Below are positions 21,223 through 27,776 of a stretch of 64,000 bases of DNA, one piece after another. The stretch covers positions 310,001-374,000 of the forward strand of contig LSBP01000001.1 in assembly GCA_001577635.1 (NCBI GenBank). Direction: 5' to 3'. The notes beneath the pieces are model-generated. The model made no database searches. It saw only the letters and a list, made by a program, of their open reading frames with translations, and was not told where the DNA came from. Within the stretch, counting starts at the first letter, position 1, and each line of letters begins with the position of its first letter. A program made the translations under genes and the position numbers. The DNA is from Halomonadaceae bacterium T82-2 (GTDB lineage: Bacteria > Pseudomonadota > Gammaproteobacteria > Pseudomonadales > Halomonadaceae).

Positions 21223-21265
21223 AAAAAATCCGCCACCTGCACAATACGCAAGCAGCGGATTTTCA
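21223..21265 (-). terminator. Terminator of tRNA-Thr(CGT)
   Basis: On the minus strand AATCCGC and GCGGATT form a stem closing a partly paired 21-base loop, followed by TTTTC. It lies just after the CCA end of the tRNA. Confidence 0.65.
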
Positions 21266-21273
21266 AGATTTTC

Positions 21274-21349
21274 TGGTGCCGGCGAGTGGACTCGAACCAC
21301 CGACCTACGCATTACGAGTGCGTTGCTCTACCAGCTGAGCTACGCCGGC
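21274..21349 (-). tRNA. tRNA-Thr (anticodon CGT)
   Basis: A 76-base tRNA including an encoded CCA. The acceptor GCCGGCG pairs with CGCCGGC, the D arm is AGCTCAGCTGGTAGAGC, the anticodon loop is CTCGTAA with CGT in the middle (reads ACG), and the T arm is GGTGGTTCGAGTCCACT. All stems pair. Confidence 0.97.
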
Positions 21350-21359
21350 GCTGGGCCGG

Positions 21360-21388
21360 ATATTACTCACTTGCCCGCGGCTCGACAA
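21360..21388 (-). promoter_or_regulatory. Promoter of tRNA-Thr(CGT)
   Basis: On the minus strand TTGTCG (21383-21388), a 17-base spacer and TAATAT (21360-21365) lie 11 bases before the tRNA 5' end. A GC-rich discriminator follows, as expected for stable-RNA promoters under stringent control. Confidence 0.65.
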
Positions 21389-21406
21389 GCGCCTGGCCGG
21401 TGGGGG

Positions 21407-21577
21407 TCAGGCTTCCTGCGAGTCGCGCTCCTGGCGCAGCTGTTCCGCCAGGGTCCGCAGATAATGCGGCGTAACCGACGCCATCCCCGCTTCACTCATG
21501 GCGTTGGCCAAGCGCAAGTACGCCTCTGCGTCGCTCTGCGCCAGTCTTGCCTCTTCCTTGTCGAGCTCCGTCGCCAC
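21407..21577 (-). CDS. Small unannotated protein of 56 residues
   Basis: A GTG start at 21577 is preceded by a perfect AAGGAGG Shine-Dalgarno sequence (21585-21591) with a 7-base spacer. The product is acidic and mostly helical: a charged N-terminus (VATELDKEEARLAQSD), a central LRLANAMSEAGMAS, and an amphipathic C-terminal helix (TPHYLRTLAEQLRQERDSQE). There is no cysteine, signal peptide or membrane segment. I do not recognise a family. It lies between a small-RNA candidate and a tRNA. About 150 bases upstream of it (21592-21730) hold no clear gene, though a 27-codon frame ending near 21600 may be a leader. Confidence 0.6.
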   Translation of the reverse strand: MATELDKEEARLAQSDAEAYLRLANAMSEAGMASVTPHYLRTLAEQLRQERDSQEA

Positions 21578-21727
21578 CGCAATACCTCCTTGGCTGCCTT
21601 CACGTCACTGGCGCCCATGTTCCAGGGGGTGACAACGATGCCATATTTTTGCCTCCCCTCAAATGGCGAGCCACGATTTTCATCGACACCATCGGCGGGG
21701 CCGTATGTCGTGACGCGACCACCGGGC

Positions 21728-21894
21728 AAAAGAAAACCCCGCAGGGGGTACGGGGTTCAAGGGAGATGGGGTTGCTTGCGGGCTTCCCTGGCGGTCGTGA
21801 CTCCTGTCGTGACGTTGCCGTTCCGTGCCCTTCGCGGGCCTTCCCTGGCCCGTGCTTCCTTGCTTGCCGTGGCGGCCCTCCCGGCCACCGTTAC
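21728..21894 (-). ncRNA. CsrB/RsmZ-like CsrA-sequestering small RNA (candidate)
   Basis: This 167-base stretch has a strong promoter (TTGTCC-17-TATATT) at one end and an intrinsic terminator at the other, and no coding frame. The transcript carries six GGA motifs, in the contexts CGGGAGG, AAGGAAG, AGGGAAGG, CGGAACG, AGGAGTC and AGGGAAGC. Several sit in predicted hairpin loops; the clearest is CGGGCC-AGGGAA-GGCCCG, a 6-base stem with an AGGGA loop, and GAC-AGGA-GTC is another. GGA in exposed loops is the hallmark of CsrB/RsmY/RsmZ RNAs, which titrate the translational regulator CsrA/RsmA. TGTAAAAAATTGTACA lies upstream at 21934-21949 and loosely resembles a GacA/UvrY site. The evidence is structural only; no homologue was compared. 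Confidence 0.7.
21735..21757 (-). terminator. Terminator of the CsrB/RsmZ-like RNA
   Basis: On the minus strand AACCCCG pairs with CGGGGTT around a 9-base loop and is followed by TTCTTTT. It would also stop read-through from the EctC-like gene 210 bases upstream. Confidence 0.8.
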
Positions 21895-21900
21895 AGCTTC

Positions 21901-21929
21901 AATATAGACAACACAGATTTATTGGACAA
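21901..21929 (-). promoter_or_regulatory. Sigma-70 promoter of the CsrB/RsmZ-like RNA
   Basis: On the minus strand TTGTCC (21924-21929), a 17-base spacer and TATATT (21901-21906) form a strong promoter, with an AT-rich upstream stretch. It lies after the stop codon of the EctC-like gene, so it does not serve that gene; the predicted RNA starts near 21894. Confidence 0.7.
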
Positions 21930-21964
21930 GTTTTGTACAATTTTTTACATGCCATCCGGGTGCT

Positions 21965-22366
21965 TCAGTGCTTGATCAGCGAGCCGTCGTCGTCGTACAG
22001 CGGATAACTGCCCTCGGCATCGTGATCCTCCGGGCCGACCAGCGACGGTGTGAACACGCACAGTACCGTCATGCCCTTCTCGCTGCTGAGGATGTGTTTC
22101 TGGTGCTTGTCGAGAGCATAGAGCACGCCCGGCTTGAGCTCCCAGCTTCCCCCTTCGGTCAGATCCTCGATCTGGCCCTCGCCCTCGATGCAGATGACCG
22201 ACTCCTTGTGGTTCTTGTACCACATGTGCAGCGCCTGACCGGGCTTGATGTAAGTCTCGTGGACGGAGTGACCCATGCCGTCGGCACGCAGCGTGTAGCG
22301 GCGGCTGATGAACTTGTCCTCATCGACGGCACTGGCTTCGGCATCCTTGTGGTCACGAACGATCAT
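21965..22366 (-). CDS. EctC-like protein (orphan ectoine synthase family)
   Basis: ATG at 22366 with AAGGAGGAG upstream gives 133 residues, the normal EctC length. It is a cupin that in true EctC closes N-gamma-acetyl-diaminobutyrate to ectoine. Compared from memory with the Paenibacillus lautus enzyme, residues shift by two: the iron ligands Glu57, Tyr85 and His93 correspond to Glu55, Tyr83 and His91. The substrate-site residues Arg25, Thr40, Tyr52, His55, Cys105, Phe107, Glu115 and His117 are also kept. Trp21 becomes Phe19 and Asn38 becomes His36. It sits alone, without ectA or ectB, 119 bases behind an amidase gene on the same strand. It may be a solo EctC or act on a related compound released by the amidase. 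Confidence 0.85.
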   Translation of the reverse strand: MIVRDHKDAEASAVDEDKFISRRYTLRADGMGHSVHETYIKPGQALHMWYKNHKESVICIEGEGQIEDLTEGGSWELKPGVLYALDKHQKHILSSEKGMTVLCVFTPSLVGPEDHDAEGSYPLYDDDGSLIKH

Positions 22367-22485
22367 CGAACGCTCCTCCTTGCTTCGACTGTCGGCGTGG
22401 TGACAGGCCGCCGGCGGCGCGCTACGCCGGGCCCGCGCCGACCGGGGCCCTGCGGCTCCGGCGGCGACCTGGTGAATTCCGCGAT

Positions 22486-23901
22486 TCAGCCGTACTGGGC
22501 GGGGTCCGGCACCGTCGGGTGGCGGGCCGGATGCGCTTCCATGTAGGCATGGCAGGCGCGCAGCACGCGGATGTCGTCGTACTTGCCGCCCGCCAGCTGA
22601 AAGCCCACCGGCAACCCGGCGTCGGTGAAGCCGCACGGCACCGAGGCGGCCGGCTGCTGGCTGAGGTTGAAGGGGTAGGAGAACGGCGCCCATTCCTCCC
22701 AGTCACGCATGTCGCTGCTCGGCGGCACCTCATGATTGATCTCGAAGGGCTCGATCGGCACCGTCGGCGTCATCAGCAGGTGGTATTTCTGGTTGAAATG
22801 CTCGAGCTGCTCGGCCAGACGCGCCCGATCGGCCTCGGCCCGGAACAAGTCGAGCGCACTCCAGGCCTCGGCGTGGCGCGCATTGGCAACCAGCCCCGGG
22901 TCGAGTTCCTTGCGCTGGCGCTCGTTGCACTGTGACCAAAGTTCCAGCGAGGCGGTGAACCACAGCTTGCGGAAGATATCGATCGGCGAATCGAACCCCG
23001 GGTTGATCTCGACGATCTCGGCACCCAGCGCCTCGAGCCGCTTCGCAGCCTCGTGGACCCGCCCGGCGATCTGCGGATCCACGTCGGCATAGCCCAGCGT
23101 CGGCGAGTAGGCGATGCGCAGGCCGCGCAGATCGCAGTCCATGTCGACACCCCAGTCCTCGGGTTGGCCCCGGGTCGCATAAGGGTCGCGGTAGTCGTAA
23201 CGGCCGATGACATTGAGCATGCGGGCGGCATCCGGCACCGTCCGGGTCAGCGGGCCGATATGCGACAGCGAGGGCTCCTGGGCCGGCGGCCACTGCGGTG
23301 TCCAGCCGAAGGTCGGCTTGAAGCCGAAGACGCCGGTGAAGGCTGCAGGGATGCGGATCGAGCCCCCGGAATCACCGCCCTGGTGCAACACGCCCATGTT
23401 GAGCGCAGCCGCTACCGCCGCACCGCCCGAAGACCCCCCGGAGGTCAGTCGTGTGTCCCAGGGGTTGCAGGTCGCCCCGAAGAGGCGGTTGTCGGTCACC
23501 GCCTTCCAGCCATACTCGGGCGTATTGGTCTTGCCGAGCAGGACGGCGCCGGCCTCGCGCAAGAAGCGCGCGGGCGGGGCGTCCATCTCGCAGGGGGTGT
23601 CCGGGGTGGTCAACGACCCTTCCCGGGCGGGCATGCCGGCAACGTTGGTGAGATCCTTCAGCGAGGCCGGCACCCCGTCGATCGGACTCAACGGCTTGCC
23701 CTGCCCCCAGCGCCGGGCCGAGGCGCGGGCCGCCTTTTCGGCCCCTTCGCGGTCCACGTGGACATAGGCATTGACCGCATCGTTGAAACGTTCGATACGC
23801 TCGAGAGCCGCCCGGGTCGCTTCCAGCGGCGAGGCCTCGCCGGACTCGAAAAGCCGCACCAGCGAACCGGCATCCATGGTTCCCAAGTCAGTGTCGCTCA
23901 C
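22486..23901 (-). CDS. Amidase-signature family amidohydrolase
   Basis: A 471-residue amidase of the Ser-cisSer-Lys class. The triad is visible as Lys82 (PASLKDLT), Ser157 in the GGSSGG loop and nucleophile Ser181 (HQGGDSGGSIRIPA); the spacings of 75 and 24 residues agree with known members. The start is GTG at 23901 with GGGAGG five bases upstream. The enzyme hydrolyses a carboxamide, in the cytosol as there is no signal peptide. No member-specific motif (GatA, nylonase, aryl acylamidase) is evident. The EctC-like gene follows, suggesting the pair act on related N-acyl amino-acid substrates. The divergent Crp/Fnr gene 200 bases away is a candidate regulator. Confidence 0.9.
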   Translation of the reverse strand: MSDTDLGTMDAGSLVRLFESGEASPLEATRAALERIERFNDAVNAYVHVDREGAEKAARASARRWGQGKPLSPIDGVPASLKDLTNVAGMPAREGSLTTPDTPCEMDAPPARFLREAGAVLLGKTNTPEYGWKAVTDNRLFGATCNPWDTRLTSGGSSGGAAVAAALNMGVLHQGGDSGGSIRIPAAFTGVFGFKPTFGWTPQWPPAQEPSLSHIGPLTRTVPDAARMLNVIGRYDYRDPYATRGQPEDWGVDMDCDLRGLRIAYSPTLGYADVDPQIAGRVHEAAKRLEALGAEIVEINPGFDSPIDIFRKLWFTASLELWSQCNERQRKELDPGLVANARHAEAWSALDLFRAEADRARLAEQLEHFNQKYHLLMTPTVPIEPFEINHEVPPSSDMRDWEEWAPFSYPFNLSQQPAASVPCGFTDAGLPVGFQLAGGKYDDIRVLRACHAYMEAHPARHPTVPDPAQYG

Positions 23902-24101
23902 ATCATCCTCCCTGAATCCGTGCGTTCACTCCTTTGTCTCTGACAAACGTAGCGGACTATCGACGAGCAGGCCAACCGGTCACGTGCATCCTGGGCTAAC
24001 GGGCTCCCTTGCGCAGCAAACTTCTTGTACATTTATCGGCGCGCGCCAGGCCCGTGCGGCCGGGCCGGCATCGACACGAGCAGTAACACAAGGATGTGGA
24101 C

Positions 24102-24848
24102 ATGCAACAGTCAGTGAGTTGTGTCACCAAGAATCTCGGCCACCACGTGAACCTTCACGACTCCGATATCGCGCTTCTCAAGGCCCTGGAGAAGGACCCG
24201 CGGCAGGTCAGTAAGGGCACGGTGCTGTGGGAAGCGCAGGATACACCCACCCAGCTCTATACCCTGCGCAGCGGCTGGGCCTACGCCTTCCACTGCTCCG
24301 AGAATGGCGCCCAGCAAGTGCTCGACATCTTCCTCCCGGGGGATGTGATGGGGATTCGTGACGCCACTTCGATGACCCATTACACCACGGCTGTCATGCT
24401 GACCGACGGCGTCATCTGCCCCTTCCCGACGGTTCGCCTCGAGGATCTCTTCACCCAGTCGCCGCGCCTCGCGCTGGGCCTTCACGCCTCGGCGGCACGC
24501 CAGCAGGGCGTGATCACCGAGCGCCTGGTGAACGTGCTCAGCAACGACGCCTGCTCGCGCCTGGGGCATTTCGCCCTGGAGATCTACTATCGGCTCCGAC
24601 GCATCGAGGAGACCACCGGCAACAGCTTCACGCTGCCCCTCACCCAGCGTCAGCTGGCCATGCTGCTGGGCATGAGCGAGGTCCACGTCAGCCGCACCAT
24701 GAGCGAGCTGGCCGAGCGTGGGTTGATTACCCGCCGTCGCCAGAGCTTCCAGATCAACGACCTGGAAACCCTCTCGCAGATCTCCGACTTTCGCCCCGAG
24801 AAGTTCAGCGACCGCATCAATCCCTGCCTGTCGCATCTGTTCGAATGA
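24102..24848 (+). CDS. Crp/Fnr-family transcriptional regulator (paralogue B)
   Basis: ATG at 24102 with AAGGAT six bases upstream is preferred to a GTG at 24096. The 248-residue product has an effector barrel (residues about 15-130, with QQVLDIFLPGDVMGIRD) and a winged helix-turn-helix (LPLTQRQLAMLLGMSEVHVSRTMSEL by about residue 190-215). No cAMP-contact motif and no FNR cysteine cluster are present, although scattered cysteines exist. It is about half identical by eye to the next gene, and clearly related to the regulator at 17.7 kb. It is divergent from the amidase/EctC-like pair. Confidence 0.9.
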   Translation: MQQSVSCVTKNLGHHVNLHDSDIALLKALEKDPRQVSKGTVLWEAQDTPTQLYTLRSGWAYAFHCSENGAQQVLDIFLPGDVMGIRDATSMTHYTTAVMLTDGVICPFPTVRLEDLFTQSPRLALGLHASAARQQGVITERLVNVLSNDACSRLGHFALEIYYRLRRIEETTGNSFTLPLTQRQLAMLLGMSEVHVSRTMSELAERGLITRRRQSFQINDLETLSQISDFRPEKFSDRINPCLSHLFE

Positions 24849-25031
24849 TCCCGGCCCCAGGTTGCCTTTCCTGACGCCCCGGTAACATTTTCGGCCTTGT
24901 TTCCAGCCTCGAATCACTGTCAGGGTGGGGAGTCGGATCACACATCGCGCCAGTGACCGCCACCGGCCGGTTGCAACCCGGCCGACAAAAGCTGGCGCCA
25001 AATGGACAGAAGGTACACAAGGAGTGGTGCC

Positions 25032-25787
25032 ATGCTGTCACGAGAAGGCCACCTGGCCAGAAACATCAACCGGCACGTCACGCTGTCAAGCGGCGATGCC
25101 AGCCTGCTCGCCGAACTCGACGCCCATCCTCGGCGCATGTCCCGAGGCTCGGAACTCTGGCAGACACAAACACCACCCGAGTTCCTCTACACTCTATGCC
25201 GTGGCTGGGCCTGCAGTTACCACCGCTCCGCCAACGGTTCGCAGCAGATACTCGACCTGTTCGTCCCCGGCGATATCATGGGGCTGCGGGACCTGACCTA
25301 TCATGACCACACGAGTACGGCGGTCATGCTCACCACCGGTCAGGTGAGCGCCTACCCCATCGAGCGGGTCTCCGAACTGATGCGCTGCTCTCGCCGCCTC
25401 GGCTGGGCCCTGCAGGCCTCCGCCGCCCGTCAGGAGCGGCTGATCACCCAGCGGCTGATCAACGTGCTGAGCCACGACGCCGCCTCACGTATCGCGCATC
25501 TCATGCTGGAAATCCAGCACCGGCTGCAACGGGTGGACGCCGCCTCCGGCGATCAGTTCTACCTCCCCCTGCTGCAACGGCAGATCGGCATGCTGCTGGG
25601 CATGAGTTCGGTGCACGTCAGCCGCACCCTGATCGAACTATCGCGGCGCGGCCTGCTGGAACGCTCGCGGCGACGCATCCACCTGCTGGATGTCGAAGCT
25701 CTGACGCGCATCGCCGACTTCACGACCTTTCCCTACGAGGCCGGACTCAATCCGGAATTATTGCTCGAGGAGAGTATCCCGCGCTGA
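25032..25787 (+). CDS. Crp/Fnr-family transcriptional regulator (paralogue C)
   Basis: ATG at 25032 has AAGGAG seven bases upstream. The 251-residue protein parallels paralogue B along its whole length: LYTLCRGWACSYH, QQILDLFVPGDIMGLRD, SAARQERLITQRLINVLSHD and the recognition helix region MLLGMSSVHVSRTLIEL. The differences are spread evenly, so this looks like an old tandem duplication, not a recent one. The signal is not known. A 183-base gap between the two genes leaves room for a separate promoter. A bidirectional terminator lies 160 bases downstream. Confidence 0.9.
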   Translation: MLSREGHLARNINRHVTLSSGDASLLAELDAHPRRMSRGSELWQTQTPPEFLYTLCRGWACSYHRSANGSQQILDLFVPGDIMGLRDLTYHDHTSTAVMLTTGQVSAYPIERVSELMRCSRRLGWALQASAARQERLITQRLINVLSHDAASRIAHLMLEIQHRLQRVDAASGDQFYLPLLQRQIGMLLGMSSVHVSRTLIELSRRGLLERSRRRIHLLDVEALTRIADFTTFPYEAGLNPELLLEESIPR

Positions 25788-25944
25788 CAGTCATCATGGC
25801 GGTGTCTTGATGGCAACCAGTTCGGCGAAAAGGGAAAGGAGCGAGGCCGTCCTGGCCAGCTTGATCACGGCAGGGGAGCCTGACGGGGTTTGCTGCAAGA
25901 GAGTCACGTCACGGGCTCGCTGTGGACACCTGGTTGACACCCAC

Positions 25945-25972
25945 AAAAAAACCGCCTTGGGAGGCGGTTTTT
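25945..25972. terminator. Bidirectional terminator between paralogue C and the tRNA cluster
   Basis: ACCGCCT pairs with AGGCGGT around TGGG, flanked by an A-run and a T-run, so it works on both strands. It ends the regulator transcript and the tRNA-Phe-Gln-Thr transcript. Confidence 0.85.
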
Positions 25973-26009
25973 AGAAATTCGTAAATGCTTGATTCTGCGA
26001 GCATTTTAA

Positions 26010-26085
<76 letters not shown>

Positions 26086-26102
26086 GCCAAAGAGCGTTGG
26101 CG

Positions 26103-26177
26103 TGGCTGGGGTAGCAGGATTCGAACCTGCGCATGCCGATACCAAAAACCGGTGCCTTACCACTTGGCGATACCCCA
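26103..26177 (-). tRNA. tRNA-Gln (anticodon TTG)
   Basis: A 75-base tRNA with an encoded CCA. The acceptor is TGGGGTA/TACCCCA. The anticodon arm is CCGGT-TTTTGGT-ATCGG, giving anticodon TTG. Position 37, next to the anticodon, is G; in E. coli tRNA-Gln it is A. The stem has one G-T pair. All other arms look normal, and the gene lies in a plausible operon. Confidence 0.93.
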
Positions 26178-26183
26178 GCAATG

Positions 26184-26259
26184 TGGTGGCCAGAGACGGA
26201 ATCGAACCGCCGACACGGGGATTTTCAATCCCCTGCTCTACCAACTGAGCTATCTGGCC
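26184..26259 (-). tRNA. tRNA-Phe (anticodon GAA)
   Basis: A 76-base tRNA with an encoded CCA. The acceptor GGCCAGA pairs with TCTGGCC, the anticodon stem GGGGA/TCCCC closes loop TTGAAAA with GAA. It is the promoter-proximal gene of the cluster and is 6 bases from tRNA-Gln. Confidence 0.97.
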
Positions 26260-26276
26260 GCTGCCAACGGGGACGT

Positions 26277-26305
26277 ATTAAACCGTAACGCCCGCTTTCG
26301 GTCAA
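26277..26305 (-). promoter_or_regulatory. Promoter of the tRNA-Phe-Gln-Thr cluster
   Basis: On the minus strand TTGACC (26300-26305), a 17-base spacer and TTTAAT (26277-26282) lie about 18 bases before tRNA-Phe. It is a near-consensus pair in the right place. Confidence 0.7.
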
Positions 26306-26345
26306 CCCCTTCTTTCAAAAAGATCTTCGCGGGGCTCCGGCACGC

Positions 26346-26618
26346 TCAGGAGGACGGCGGCACGTAGCCTTCGGCCTGGTCGGTGTCACGGTTGTCGAAA
26401 AAGCGCTCCATCTGCTCCATCAGATAGGCCCGGGTCTCCGGGTCCAGCATGTTGAGGTGCTTCTCGTTGATCAGGCGCGTCTGCAGGGCCTGCCATTCCT
26501 CCCAGGCCTGCCGGGAGACGGTGCGCTGGATCTCGGCGCCCTTCTCGCCGGGCAGCGGCGGAAACGGCAGCGCCTCGAGCTCCTGCTGATACTTGCGACA
26601 GAATACGGTGTTGCTCAT
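26346..26618 (-). CDS. yggX: Fe(2+)-trafficking/oxidative-protection protein YggX
   Basis: A 90-residue protein matching YggX throughout: SNTVFCRKYQQELEALPFPP with the conserved Cys7, GEKGAEIQRTVSRQAWEEW, and NEKHLNMLDPETRAYLMEQM near the C-terminus. It is thought to limit labile-iron damage to Fe-S clusters. Its ATG overlaps the mutY stop by one base, the same mutY-yggX pairing as in enterobacteria, which links it to protection of the Fe-S enzyme MutY. Confidence 0.96.
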   Translation of the reverse strand: MSNTVFCRKYQQELEALPFPPLPGEKGAEIQRTVSRQAWEEWQALQTRLINEKHLNMLDPETRAYLMEQMERFFDNRDTDQAEGYVPPSS

Positions 26619-27715
26619 CACGAACGCTCCTCGGATTGGGTCAGGGTGTCGGCCAGCGTGTTCAGCAGGGCTTTCACGGGGGCGGCCAGGCCGACGCTGG
26701 GCGGCGCGTCGAGGTCGTACCACAACCGCCCCGCTTCGGCGACGCCCGACGGCTCCCGCTCCAGCCACACCGGCTGCGGCACGACATGCAGCCGGAAATG
26801 GCTGAAGGTGTGGGTGAACGGCGCCCAAGGGCGGCCACGCCGCGCTTCGGGCACCCGACAGGCTAACCACGCATCGAGGGCGGCGTCATCCTCGAACTGG
26901 GGGAAACACCACAGGCCACCCCACAGCCCGGTGGGCGGACGCTGCTCGAGCAGCACACGCCCGTCGGGGTGGCACAGCAACAGCATCCGTGCGTGACGTT
27001 CGGGCAGCGCCTTGCGCGGCTTGGGTTCGGGGAAGCGGCGCTCCTCGCCACGGGCGTGGGCCGCGCAGGCGTCGGCGAAGGGGCAGATCAGGCAACTGGG
27101 CTTGCCCCGGGTACAGACCGTCGCCCCCAGGTCCATCATCGCCTGTGAGTAGTCGGCCAGCCGCGAGTCGGGCGTGTAGCGCTCGGCGAGCCGCCACAGC
27201 TCGCGACTCACCGCGGTCCTGCCGGGCCAGCCCTCGACGGCGTGCAGCCGCGCCAGCACCCGCTTGACGTTGCCGTCGAGAATCACCGCCCGGCGCCCGG
27301 TACTGATGCTGATGATCGCCCCGGCCGTGGACTGGCCGATACCCGGCAGCGCGGCCATGGCCTCGAGGCTGTGCACCGGGAATTCGCCGCCGTGCTCGTC
27401 GACGACACATTGCGCGGCACGATGCAGGTTGCGGGCCCGGGCGTAGTAGCCTAGCCCGGTCCACAGGTGCAGCACCGCGTCGACCTCGGCGCGCGCCAGC
27501 GCCTCGACATCCGGAAAGCGCGCCATGAAGCGCTCGTAGTAGGGAAGCACCGTGGCGACCTGGGTCTGCTGGAGCATGATCTCCGACACCCAGACCCGGT
27601 AGGGCGTCTTGTCCTGCTGCCAGGGCAGGCTCTTGCGCCCGTGGCGGTCGAACCAGGCGAGCAGGCGCTGCTGGAACGTTTCGGGCGTCAGTTCGGCGGG
27701 ACGGGGCGACGTCAC
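26618..27715 (-). CDS. mutY: Adenine DNA glycosylase MutY
   Basis: A 365-residue enzyme that removes adenine mispaired with 8-oxoguanine. The HhH-GPD motif ([18 protein letters not shown], then [11 protein letters not shown] with the catalytic Asp) is at residues about 115-150. The [4Fe-4S] ligands [17 protein letters not shown] (C-x6-C-x2-C-x5-C) follow near 195-215. A NUDIX-like C-terminal domain that recognises 8-oxoguanine ([30 protein letters not shown]) fills the rest. It is upstream of and overlaps yggX. An asmA terminator lies just before its start. Confidence 0.96.
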   Translation of the reverse strand: MTSPRPAELTPETFQQRLLAWFDRHGRKSLPWQQDKTPYRVWVSEIMLQQTQVATVLPYYERFMARFPDVEALARAEVDAVLHLWTGLGYYARARNLHRAAQCVVDEHGGEFPVHSLEAMAALPGIGQSTAGAIISISTGRRAVILDGNVKRVLARLHAVEGWPGRTAVSRELWRLAERYTPDSRLADYSQAMMDLGATVCTRGKPSCLICPFADACAAHARGEERRFPEPKPRKALPERHARMLLLCHPDGRVLLEQRPPTGLWGGLWCFPQFEDDAALDAWLACRVPEARRGRPWAPFTHTFSHFRLHVVPQPVWLEREPSGVAEAGRLWYDLDAPPSVGLAAPVKALLNTLADTLTQSEERS

Positions 27716-27734
27716 GACGGCCCTCCATAAAAAA

Positions 27735-27756
27735 GCGCCGACGCGAAGGTCGGCGC
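27735..27756 (-). terminator. Terminator of the asmA-like gene
   Basis: On the minus strand GCGCCGAC and GTCGGCGC form an 8-base stem around a 6-base loop, followed by TTTTTTA. It lies 21 bases after the asmA stop and just before mutY. Confidence 0.85.
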
Positions 27757-27776
27757 AGGACTGGCTTGCATGATCA

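Noticed and set aside
21323..21907. A 194-codon plus-strand frame over the tRNA and small-RNA region
   Set aside because: It runs through a tRNA, a terminator and the small-RNA candidate, with no family resemblance.
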